From contig NC_045128.1 of the NCBI RefSeq assembly GCF_007655135.1, positions 5,270,001 to 5,334,000 of the forward strand: a stretch of 64,000 bases of DNA. The letters are read 5' to 3'. Under the pieces are notes generated by a model that worked only from the letters and a program-made list of their open reading frames with translations, did no database searches and was not told the DNA's origin. This stretch comes from Punica granatum. Its lineage: Eukaryota; Streptophyta; Magnoliopsida; Myrtales; Lythraceae. Position numbers and translations under genes: made by a program. Positions 47,193 to 62,200 of this stretch are shown here, piece by piece. Every line of letters starts with the position of its first letter. The first letter of the stretch is position 1.

Positions 47193-48473
47193 ATGAGGAG
47201 ATTGGGGGAGATGGTGAGGCGCCCAGACGAGATCTACCCGTCGATGAAGTGGACGATGATGGTCCGCGCAGTGCAGAAGCAGCTCCCTCCGCAGCCACAT
47301 TGGGCCTTCTGTTACTCCATGCTCTTACAGGCGACCCGCAATCTGGGCTTCTCCATCCTGCAGCTCCCTCTTCAACTGCGCAAACCTGTGAGTAGCTACT
47401 CAGCAATTTCTCATGTTTCTATGGGTCCTTGGAAACAGGGATCATTCATGCGACATTGTTTCTCATACATATACAAACAGAAGTTTTGTTAATTTGAATG
47501 GCTTCTCGTGTTTGTGTTACCACAGATGATGATCTTCTACCTGGTTCTGCGTGCCCTTGACACCATCGGTACGTGCTGTCGATGCTGTGCTTCGTCCCAG
47601 TTGTTAATCCATGAATCTTCATTTCGAATGTTGCAGTTAATCTCAACTGAAAACCATTTACAGCAAATATATGTCGAATTTTAAAAGTATCTGTATATAG
47701 CAGAAGCAGTGTTCAGTTTGCTTCGATCATTTTGTATTTTTCCTGCAAGATAAGTAAGAAAATGATTCACAAAAAAAAAAAAAAGTGGCATTGTTGTGGG
47801 TAATATATGCTTTTCGACTGGTTAGTTAACTCTTAATTTAATTTGCAGAGGATGATATGAGCTTATCGTCGGAAGTGAAGATACCAATCCTCATAGCCTT
47901 CCACGAGCACATATATGATCATGACTGGCAATTTTCATGTAAGCAATTAAGCCTGAATTTTACATCTCATGCGTATGAAGGGATCTTGAAAACCCGAACA
48001 AAGATATATCGAGGGAGACCGGCCGGGAATGAAATGGAATCATAGTGGTAACATAATTATATGATTACAATAGGATGATCTCGGAAAATATTACCCTGTG
48101 CAGGTGGTTCCCCTAAGTACAAAGTTCTCATGGACAATTTCTACAATGTCAGAACAGCCTTCTTAGAGCTCGAGACCAGGTTTATATATAAATCAATATT
48201 TTCTTTAATAAATATATATATATATATATAAGCAAATCATCAAATACTGTCTTCTAGGCATAAGAATATGGTTGTACAATTGATATCAAAATTTTCTACC
48301 AATTTACGAACAATTGTATACGTAATATGTCCGCCATCATTGGCAATTTGACAATACTACCTGCTTGAAATATGTAGTCATCGAGAGGTGATCAAGGATG
48401 TTACGAAAAGAATGGGGGCAGGAATGGCCAAATTCATCAGCAAGGAGGTTCGTTCATATATATACACTAGGAA

Positions 48474-48513
<40 letters not shown>

Positions 48514-50982
48514 CCATTTCTAACATTTTCTTCTTCGGTGGGCTTTTTCTTTTCTTTTCTTTTCTTTTCTTTTCTTTTTCCTTTTGGTGGATATGTTAAT
48601 TTTCTTTTGATCCATTTTTCATTCGTACACTACAAATATGATAATTACCTGTAATAACAAAATCAAAAAGATTAGAATTCATATTTCATTATAATAGGCC
48701 CATAAACTTCCTTATGTAACTGAAAATTAAAAGAATTAAGTATGACATTCATATGACAAGTTAGAAGGCCTTTTTCGGAGCTCAATCAAAATATGACACG
48801 TGACCAGTTACCGCCTAACTATCTACTAGACATGTATACCCAAGCTACGTGTAGGAACATCAAAATCAAGGTTTTTATTAATTCATTGAGATAATAATCT
48901 ACTGACAAAGTATAAACACAAAAATACAAATAGAATGCGCAACAGTCCCAAGTAATATTGAAAACATAACAGGATAATCAAAGCAATAAATTTATCATTA
49001 AAAATGATAATGTTGTAAAATAAAAAAGTAAAATATGAAAAAGGTTTGGCTCTGGACAATTTAATTAATTCTGAAAATAAAGGCTCAACTTCGTAGTTGG
49101 ACAAAACAACGTGCTATTTAAAAGAGTCGAGCCACAGCTGCCCATAATTTCTCTCGTATCTCCCTCTTCGAAGAGAAAAGGAAGGAGATTAAGGGTGGCG
49201 GTGACTCGTTGCCGACCACCACAACGAGAGATGAGGGCTCCTGTATTCGTCGCCCGCCACTTCATCTGTGGCGGTGGCCCACGAGTGATGATGGAACCAC
49301 CGCTGCTCATAAATTAACACGCGATCACTAGCTTGTACTTCGTGGGGATATAGGCTGCGCATGTATAATTCAGCCGACCAGCTCCTATGAAATGAGAATT
49401 CAATTCCAACATCACAAAGACAGAGATTAATTATCGATCGAAGGAATTGATCATTGGACGACTCGTAACCGATCTTGCAGGTTGAGACGATGGATGACTT
49501 GCACGAGTACGCCCATTATTCTGCTGGGGTCTATCCAGGAATATCAAGGATTTTCCGCACATCCAAGTTGGAGGATTCATCCTGTCATTCAGCTGACCAG
49601 GAACATCTCTACAACTCCATGGCCTTATTGGTTCAGGTATTTATATTAACTAGTACTTCATATTTGTTTGTAGTGTCTAATCTCTTCATTTCAGTCCCGA
49701 TAATGTTCGATTCTCTTCGCTTCCTGGTTTCTGGATTATATCTGCAAAGCCTGATTAAAGCGTATGAAAATTTTCCATGGGATATGTTAGTTCTGAGAAG
49801 CACAGGTTTAGTACCATTAGTTATTGCTCATAATCAACGAAATGCATGCAGAAATCAGACGTTATTCGGGACTATCTGGAAGATGTACACGAAGCACCAG
49901 AGCCGCGTCGGTTCTGGCCTCGTTGTATATGGGGCAAGTACGTAAACAAATTGGAGGTGTGCCTCTCGATTCCCATAAAATCCTTTATGTTTGTGAATTA
50001 GGTTGCTTTTTATTATGGGGAGATTTCCCATAATACTTTTGTTTGTCTCTTAATTTCCTGGACAAAATCTTCAGGACTTCAAACATGAAGAGAACTCGGC
50101 GAAAGCAGTGCAGTGTCTGAACGAGATGGTCATGTATACCTTGACCGACGTGGAAGATAGCTTGAAGAATTTGTCGTCCTTGAAAGATCCTGTCGAGTTC
50201 CGGTTTTACGCACTCCATCATGTAGGGCAAAAAACATTATGAAGATGATTTCGAAAAGCATTGCCTTCATTTTCTTCAATTGCTTGCTTCACGCTGAAAG
50301 TTCAAGTGCCAACGGCCTATTCTAATTGATACATAGGTAGCAGCTACCGGGATGCTAGCTTTATGCTACAACAATATCGATGTCTTCAGATCTGCATCGA
50401 ACTTAAAGTTAAGACCAGGTAAGTGAAGCCTCCATCTCTATCTATTGATCTCGCAAGTTGCATGTAAGACAATTTCACTTGCAATTATCAGCCAGATTTA
50501 GCAATTATCTGATACATATGATCATCAATCTATGACAAAGCAAGTCGTCCTCATAAATTAACATGTCGGTACATGTATCTGTCTGATCTCTCAGGTCTTG
50601 CCGCCAAGCTTTTTGATAGGATATGGACGATTTCAGATTTGTGTCGTGCCATCTTGGAGTTTTCGAGCCTGATGAAGTCAAAGGTATGAAGATACTCCCG
50701 CCGAGACTGAATTCTTAGCGAAATTCATGTCGCGCTCATTCATCTGTGTTCGTGCACATGCATTCATTCATCTGTCTTCATACGCATTAATCGTGAAGTT
50801 TATACATAACATATCGCATGCAACTGTTGACGTCATTTATCTAACTTTAAGATAGACCGGAAGCACCCTTGATCTCCCATATCATTTAGGTTGAGAAGCA
50901 CGACCCGAATTCAGTGGAAACTTTGGTCAGAATTGAAGCCATAGAGCATATCTGCAAGACCGGATCTCAACAGGAATGTTAA
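47193..50982 (+). CDS. Squalene synthase-like protein, copy C, without membrane anchor (11 exons)
   Basis: Exons: 47193-47387, 47526-47568, 47849-47938, 48104-48179, 48378-48447, 49481-49636, 49852-49956, 50075-50221, 50337-50418, 50595-50683, 50890-50982. All junctions keep phase, giving 381 aa. The start [16 protein letters not shown] aligns with other squalene synthases. Both Asp motifs are present: DTIED (77-81) and DYLED (217-221). However SRSF reads TRNL (48-51), and Asn of the QKTN block is Asp (QKSD). The helix after HYxAG is one residue shorter ([14 protein letters not shown]), and the MADVYGAF region reads ISDLCRAI. The last exon ends [10 protein letters not shown] and a stop, so the C-terminal exons coding for the ER anchor in A and B are missing. 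Intron 5 is about 1 kb. Intact frame and splice sites argue against an old pseudogene; the reaction may differ from squalene formation. Confidence 0.9.
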
Positions 50983-51946
50983 ATTGAAGGTTGGTTTGGG
51001 CTCCTTACCTTTCTTGAGTTATTATTACATGCACTTGGCCACATCTTCTTCCTGGCGTTAGAGATTGGATCAGACCGATCAATCCCAATGTATGTCTGTC
51101 TTTGAACTTGAGTAACTAAAGTTGTCTGTCTTGCGTTGTAGTCAACAGTAACTTACGAGTTAAGTTAGACAGTTTCTGTTTATGAATTTCAAATGTTTAC
51201 TGTAGGAAGCAGTTATTTTCACTTGGTTATGGCCTCATATGTAAGAGGGGTCGATGGTGTATGGACGGACACGCAGTTAATGAACATTTTCCCTTCATCT
51301 TCTCTGTATCTCTCTTTGTTCTGTGCGTATGTTGTTCTGCAAAATCTTGCAGAGGAGAGTACATACAGTTGAGTGTAAGTAAGTGTGATGTTCTGCAAAA
51401 CTTGCAGGCTTAAGAGTGCAACTGTTGTGTGATTGAAGTTAAAGAAGTATTACCTGGCCTATCTCAGCATGAGTCAATTAAACATGCGTTTGCAATATGG
51501 CCCCGAACTTCTAACAGGCAGCAAAGAATAAGGCGTGCAACACATTCTCATGTATAATAATAGACAACTTTGACACTCCATTGGTCCTTTTCAACTCGAG
51601 TTGAAGCCACAGCCATCCTCTCAGCTGTTTCCATGGCCTAATGACGTGGGTTGTGGGATGCATGGTTCAGGATTTGGACTGAGACTAATGGGTACACGGT
51701 GACCTTATTGATCTCTATCTGCAGGGACCCTACTCACTCTTTCACCTTGGGACTCTAGAATGGTGGTGTTAACTATAGAGCATGTGTTGGCTGAGAACAA
51801 AGGCACATTCAGCATCTATGATACGGGTTTTTACATCAAAGTTAGATACTTCTCTAGTTGAATAACAAGAATAACAGAACAGCTCTTGTAAATTGTTGGA
51901 TTCACGAACAAAAAGTCGCAGTGAAATCACAGTAATGTACCGTCCG
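50983..51946. other. Spacer between convergent copy C and sugar kinase
   Basis: Holds the 3' ends of two converging transcripts. No C-terminal exon of copy C resembling GYxSALIAGL is visible here. No other gene is supported. Confidence 0.5.
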
Positions 51947-54865
<2,919 letters not shown>

Positions 54866-54944
54866 TATTGCCTTTGCAAAGTCGTCTCTGACCTATGGAA
54901 ATGGATAAAGTGTTGTATTTTCTGAATCTATTATTAAGGCAAAT

Positions 54945-55236
54945 GGCTATTTTCGATTTTAACTTTATTCCACTTAATTTCATTAATTTTTAATTCAATA
55001 ACACAATTATTACTTTTTTATTTTTTCTTCAATTCTTTTAACCATTCAATTCAATTTTTAATACTAAATTCTCTCAAATATTTATTATATTTTTTACAAT
55101 TCAACAATACAATCATTACTTTCTCTCAACTATTCATTACATTTCACGCTTTTTCTTATAATCTAACAACACAATCATTACAAACCAATTAAAATCAAAA
55201 TCCAATTCTACTCAACTCTAAAACCAAACACAACCA
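54945..55236 (-). mobile_element. MITE, family B copy 3
   Basis: Its complement begins GTGTTTGGTTTTAGAGTTGAG and continues GGATTTTGATTTTAATTGG, GTAATGATTGTGTTGTT and AATGAATAGTTGAGAG, like the copies at 4352 and 34452. It lies just upstream of the kinase gene, so it may sit in the promoter. Ends are approximate. Confidence 0.65.
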
Positions 55237-58200
55237 TATATCCTCAGAATTTACAGATTGATTCTCATAAGAATTAAGAAGTGTGATCATGAACTTTAGC
55301 ATGCCATCATGAATTTGATAATAGAGCTCACCCAATGATCGGGATGAATCGAGAACTATCATAGGCCAATTACGTGATATCGTGATTGGCTGACTGCGTT
55401 GCTGATAGAGTCGGGAACTATATGATAACATTGGGTTTAATGTATTGGGCAACCTAAATGAGCTTATTGTCATTCAAAACTTACTGGGCCTGGGGAAGCC
55501 CAATGGGCCTCAATTGGGAGCTTTTTCCGATAATAAATCTTCAAGCCGAAGCAGGGGAGAGGAACGGGTGAAAGTGAAAACTACATGATAAAACGTTCAA
55601 GTTTTTCCTACAAAGACAATTTGACAGATAATATTGTCGGTCACTTACCCAAGCAATCTCAAAAAAGAGCGTCGGTTGGCTCATCAATTTGACACGAAAT
55701 TATGTTCGCCGACACTGAAAACGGATTGCTGTGCGACAAATGATTTGTATGTAGACGTTGCCACCGTTGTCGTGTTCAGTCCGGTTCCATTCCTTCGTGT
55801 TCGTAGAACCATTTGTGGTACAACAGTAATCCATGCGATTCAGCAGATCGTTATAATTCTTAACATATGTGTTAAATAGACTAATAATGACGTACATTGC
55901 TTACAGGCAGAGCATTTCGACCCAAATGTTCAACAGTTGACAACCGATGACTCGAATTTACTACTACTTTTTACTTCCATAAATGTATACACATACATAC
56001 CGTTTGCATATGTAAGAGATTTGTTCGTGTCATTAACGAGTGAGTTCCGACTAGCCTGGCTCTCTAAATTGTATGACTCCCATGCCTATGGAAAAGTTGT
56101 ATGCGTAATGCATCGATTATAAGATGTGAGCAGTTTCATGCGTTTGATGGATTGGTACGTACTAAAAGAAGTAGCGTGGAACCCACATAGCATATGAAAG
56201 GGTAAATCTCATGTGCTGGCCTTTGCAGGGTAGCCACTTGCATGGGAGGGCACACTTACACAAAGTGGGAAGTGGGTGGATCGACAGCTATTTTTTGCCT
56301 CGCCTTAAGGTTAAAATTTCATCTCCAATTTTGCCCTGCCCCAATTATATATATGTATGTATGTATGAGATATATCTCAAACTTAGGACCACGCCCCTAC
56401 CCCAAAAGAGAAAACAAAATCATGATCATATGGGATATATATATATATATAGCTTAATAAGATTGCATGTGCATGTCCAATGAAGAAACTCCTACCCCCA
56501 TATGATTAAAATATATATCTGCAGGTTAGTATTGATTTATGGTCAAATGATAAGTTCAGCTCATCCCACAATGCCATCTCTTTGTTTTTTTGTTTTTTTT
56601 TTTTGTTTCCTTCGATTGCACTCTTCTTCCATTGGTGGAATAGATTCTCGAGAGGTTGCATGGAAGCATCGGTTTTACCAAAGCTTGTGGGGTGATCAAT
56701 ATGAGCATGAGCTCATAATGTCGAGTGCCTTCTCTTGAAATCAGAAAGATTCTATACTTGGATTTTCACCAATAGCATTAATAAGACTCCTTCTCAATGC
56801 CCTTTTTATGTCGGTTTAATAGAGCTATAAACCTCTCTTATAATGTCTAAGAATTAGAGCTCATCAAGTCTCATCTCTTGTCTCTATTGGTGACGGGTTC
56901 TAACTTATTTCCCGAGTCAGTCGAAGCAAAATGACTCTAAGCATATATACATCCTCTGTAGATCGATACTCTCTCGATGCATGTGTTAGTACTAGTGTCG
57001 CTCACGCTGCCTACGTATATCCATGAACTTGACTCGCTCTCATATAATGATCATTTAGGTAATAACCTTATGATCTATATCGAGGGATGATATCTCTACG
57101 CTAAAAATTTATTCAACTTTTAAATTTTTTTCAATGAGATCATGGATATCATCAGTCTCTTGACGAATGTTAATCTCAATTCAAGCATCAGCATGATTCC
57201 AATAATGAGACGTTTCCAATGAATTTAGAATGACATTATATTATAGACAAAATCCCTTCATTGAAAGCTCAATTTATCATTCTTCACATGAGGTGCACAT
57301 AAATCATCTACTCGTTGGAGTTTGGACTAATGGGTAGAATTAGACTATCGGGAAATTGACAAATGGGTCCCTCTTTCTTTTTTTCTTTTTGCCCAAGAAG
57401 GATCTCTTTCAAAAGCATCCTAATTTACACTCCAACATAATTAGACCTTTTCCGGCATAATTGTTTTGTCGGTTAAAACACATCCTTCTCTGATGACTTA
57501 ATTAATTCATTTCCTTAATTCTTTTGTTTGGACAAACATTTACGACGTCTCACCTTTTCAGTCTTTTCTTTTTAATCAAGGCTCTTTGTCTTTATCATTT
57601 CATTCTTTGGGTAAATGTAGAATAAAGACAAATTAAATAGGGACGTGTCGTGAGGCTTGAAAGGTAGCCCGAAAGGAGCTTTGATTTCATTTTCTTAAGA
57701 CACAATTAAGTCCAAAAAGCCCTGTGCCATGTTTGTATGTCCAATTTGATACCTTCCAAAACATTATTTCTACACGGACCCTTCCCTTTTTTTCTTTTTA
57801 AATATAGGCGACGCCTTCCAATAATTCGCTTCGTATTCACGTCAATCTTTGTCTTGCCTCTTCATATCCAGGTATATATAGATATACGCAAGTTCATTAC
57901 ACATGTTCCGATGCAGTAAAAGTTATATGGTCTCTTAGAGAAGTACCATGGATCAAGAAATTAATTGACTCCTAGCACAAGTGATTCTCTATATCCTAGT
58001 ATTTAGTAATTCCATCACTTTTGCCGATCAGATCTGGACTTAGATCAAAATATTGGATGTGTAGAGTTCTGCTTGTATTAATGCTTGTTTTAGATCAAAA
58101 TTGCTAGTTAAATATTCTTATCAGTAGAATTTCTCTTACATCGTTATTTCACATATCCATCATCTACCTTATTGCAACAAAAATAAAGGTTTACAATTAG

Positions 58201-58262
58201 GAAAATTAGAAGTGCATCATGTTCCATGCTTTCTTAAGCAACAAAGTTGTGACATAAGATTA

Positions 58263-58301
<39 letters not shown>

Positions 58302-58890
58302 TGAGATAGCGTGGCCAAAATGGTAAATGCGAAGGAACGGGAATGGTTGTTGAACCGCTGGATACGTGTGGCCTGTGGTGGCCGGTGACATAAATAAAAC
58401 AAATTACGAATTTGATCAATTTAGCGCCTGGAGTTTGTCATCAATCTCAATCTCGTCCTTGTTCGGCTTGTTTTACCTGCTTTCTGTTGGTCACTGCATT
58501 TGGCAGCCAGTCTCATATATACTTTCGTCCAAATTAGTTAGGTCCTTTATAAAATTTTAGCAGACAAATAGACAAATAAGTGATCATCGTTCGACCGTTA
58601 GGGGCCTCAGGGCAGCACGTGCAATATAATTTTATCGATTTGGCCTAAACTGCCTGGTATTCTAATCCATATTAGACATATCTTTTATAATTTATATCTT
58701 ACGACATAAATCTTGTGAGTATGATACCGCGATTTACATACGAGATGTGGAGTCATTTCATTCTATCAAGATAAAAATCTCTCCGATAGTATAGCTAAGT
58801 ATTGAAATAGAAACTTGCTATTTAAGACTTCCGAAATATCCACCCTTTATACAAAATTAGAAAAAATTATTAGGTGTTAGTCATATAAGA
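55237..58890. other. Gene-free AT-rich region
   Basis: I see no supported gene. There are (TA)n tracts near 56435-56455 and 58266-58297, and scattered short frames without recognisable domains. The zone around 56560-56760 has a short Ser/Phe frame only. Confidence 0.5.
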
Positions 58891-58892
58891 AA

Positions 58893-59241
58893 ACTATCAA
58901 TATGGTCCTTCAAAGATCGTATTGTCATCAATTTGGTCCTTTAATGATTTTTGCCATAAATATGGTCCTTTAAAGATCATATTACTATTAATTTGTTCCT
59001 TCAAAGATTTTTACCATCAATATAGTCATTCAAAGATCTTTTTAAAAAGTACCACAAAGAATCATTTTTAACAGAGAATCAAATTGATGACAATATAATT
59101 TTTAAATGACCATATTGATGGTAAAAATCTTTAAAATATCAAATTGATGATAATATGATATTTGAAGGAGTATATTAAGTACAAAATTCTTTGAATGACT
59201 AAATTGATGACAATATAATCTTTCGATGACTAAATTGATAG
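58893..59241. mobile_element. 349-bp fold-back (palindromic) element
   Basis: The left arm, beginning ACTATCAATATGGTCCTTCA, is the near-complement of the right arm ending GATGACTAAATTGATAG. Within each arm a unit of about 40-60 bp containing GGTCCTTTAA and GATCATATTA recurs two or three times. The whole can fold into one long imperfect hairpin with a small loop near 59066-59078. It has no coding content. Confidence 0.75.
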
Positions 59242-59245
59242 GTTT

Positions 59246-62200
59246 CTATTTTTATTGATTATCTTTTATCACATAATTGTGAAATATGATGATTGTATAG
59301 CAAATTGCGGAGAGGAGCAAATTCTTTCTAGTATTCTTTGAGGGTCTCTCTTTTTCGGGGTACATTAATCCAAAGAATCAATTCACTAACAAATAATTCT
59401 TCCAGATTAATGAATTTTCTCCTTCATAATAAATAAGCCGTGATGGGAGTAGTGGCTTATTGCAAACTTAAGATCACGTGTTCGTGCACTTTCTCTACGG
59501 TCACGTGGCGAAAAGCTCCCGACAGAGCGGGCGTGATGTCACGGATCTGTGCAATGACCAAAATAACCTTCGTAAGACGGCAAAATAACTTTTGCGAGTC
59601 ACATCGCATTCACTTTGGCAGCCCACATTTCGATTCCTTTCCTAGGTGTAAAGGAGGGACATGGCAGACACCCATCACATGGCCACGGCCATGGGGACCA
59701 TCTCCATCTCCCAGCCGTTGATCTATATCGCTGGAATAGAATCTCACTTTGATGAGATTGAGATCACATAATTGATTCACATAGCAATCATATCAAATGA
59801 ATTTTGAGAGAATATATTGAGCAGGAGAGGAAAATAATGTAACGAAGTGATGCTCGTTCTCATGTGAAATGAAGAGGTTCGAGATGTTACATAGTCAAAC
59901 AACGATGATATGAAATTTTGCCTTTGTAATTTTCACATATATTTCTCTTTGTAGTTTTGCCTGGTGAATTAAATAATGTATTTTTTTTATAATTTTCGCT
60001 TGGACATCTTCTCTTGTATCTATTTTTGTTGCGAAATTGATCATCATTACCCTTTTGAGCGAAAGAAACACAACGGTGATCTGTTATCGAATTAAATACA
60101 TGTTTATGATAATGTTCGCATTTGTATTACGGACATGGTGATATCATATTATATTAGAATTTGGTAAGCCGTAATATTAATTCAATGAAACAAGTTAGCA
60201 ATCTTTGCCCCAAATTCATCAAATATCTCGAATAACCGACGCAAATATGTTGTCCGCTAGTATATAGGACTTAAATGGGGGCTTTCACATCCTTCCAATT
60301 CGAAATGTGCATATTAGCGATGGATCTTTTCTTTAAGGTTTTACTAGAAAATCAATCAATCATTGGTCTAGTCAAAACTTTGCAACAATTAAACTTGAGT
60401 TGATTTATAAGTGCCTAGATCAGGTTCAATTTATAAAATTTAAGATAATAGAAAGGTGAACTAAAATCAAGTCAAGTATCTATAAACTTTTTATTTATTT
60501 CATGGACGTGCGATTCCCTTTCCTCAGTAGATACACTTTTTTTTTAAGGACTAAACGCGAGTTAGATTCAAGAGGCGCGGTTTTTGTTTCCTTTGAGCAA
60601 CATTTTGAATTCAAGTTCTGTAAATAAATAAAATTCATTATTATAAGAGTTTATTCTTTAATGAACCGATTCGATTTGAACAGAATTAATCGAAACTTTA
60701 TTAAACTTCCAAATACCATAATGCACATCTAAAAATTTTAAGAAAAATGATTAAGGAGCCAAAAAGGAGGAAAAATGGCTTTAATACTTATTAAAAATCA
60801 ATGGCTTTAACTACCGTCACCCCAATGTCAACCCCTTAAAAAAAATATCAACTCCTTTTTTCCGATCGTTTAAGAAAAACATATTTTTTTGTGATAAAAA
60901 AGCAATCTTTTAATTGTCCCCTTCCTTTAATGTAAGAAAACTTTAAATAATTTTACCACACATTTACGTGATAAGAAATAATCAATAAAATTTTTTGAAT
61001 GAAGAATAATTATGACAATTATTCGAGCGATTAGCATTATACACCTTGTTTTATACAATCTAAATGGTGTTTTCTCACGTAATGTGACGGGATAAGATCA
61101 CGCAAAAATTTCTCCTATGATAATATAGGCATTGCGCAATATCAATTAACCTCATTCATGGTGTTCTACCAATAGCATTAATTTCTTTTACTTCGTTCTT
61201 TTGTTTTGCAAAAAAAAATTTAGAGCTTGTTCATTTTGAGAAAAGTCTTTTCAATTTTTCTTCTTCTTTTCTAAATTTATTTCTCAAAAAAATTAGGAAA
61301 TCATGTTTATAAACTCAAAATTGAGTATTTTCTCGTTGAATTTGAGACTTGAATAATATATATCTACTAATGATCATTAACTTTCCAATTAAAGGAAAGA
61401 TACTTTATTTAATTATAAGGCAAAAAAGTTATTGCAAATTTTCCTATTAAATCCACTGAAAGAGAGAAGTGAATTAGAAAACTATTAAAAGTTTTTTTTT
61501 TCAAGTTGTTTTGAATTTGAGAAATCAGAAAATTCAACTTTTTCTAAAAGGTGCTACATATTTTGCAGTTTTTCAATTTTATGAAAATTTTCCAAAACAA
61601 ACCCTTTACATTTTCCTCGCATTTGACCTAAACTTCCCAAATTTTTTGTACCGTGAATTCTACATATGATAAGTAATTTTAGGAGCTAAGTGAAAGATAT
61701 TCTGGAGGGAGAGTCGCATCATTTTAAGCAAAAGAAAGGTACATATATCTGCCAAGAAAGGGGGGGTAAAAAAAGTGCCAGTACAACTTGTATCAATTAA
61801 AATATTTTGACCCGTAACTAATAATTGATTTAATTACGAAATGTTTGGTGAACTAATTCTTTGGATGACATAATGGACTTATCAGTGAAAGCTACCGTCT
61901 TCAACCACATCCATCGAAATTTTTTTCCATAATCGTATGACAAGATACTAGCCACATGGTATAAGGAGACATTTATGAAATCATAATAAATAGATAAAAT
62001 CAGTCATGGGAGGAAGGAGTCATATTTTTTAATAATTTCAAAAATTGCTTTAGTTTTTTTCTTACAAAATATCGTTGAAAAATTTCTCAACATCCATTGT
62101 TTATGTATTTATTTGGTATGAACTTTTAGTTTTCAAAAATATTAAATTTAAAATCTTCTAAAAGATATGTATGCTCAATAATTCTCCTAGTACAGTAGTA

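Noticed and set aside
49111..49317. A 68-residue frame in intron 5 of squalene synthase C
   Set aside because: Arg/Pro-rich, no family recognised, lies within an intron; likely a transposon fragment or chance.
59440..59721. A 93-residue frame near the G-boxes
   Set aside because: No recognisable domain, and codon and residue pattern not convincing.
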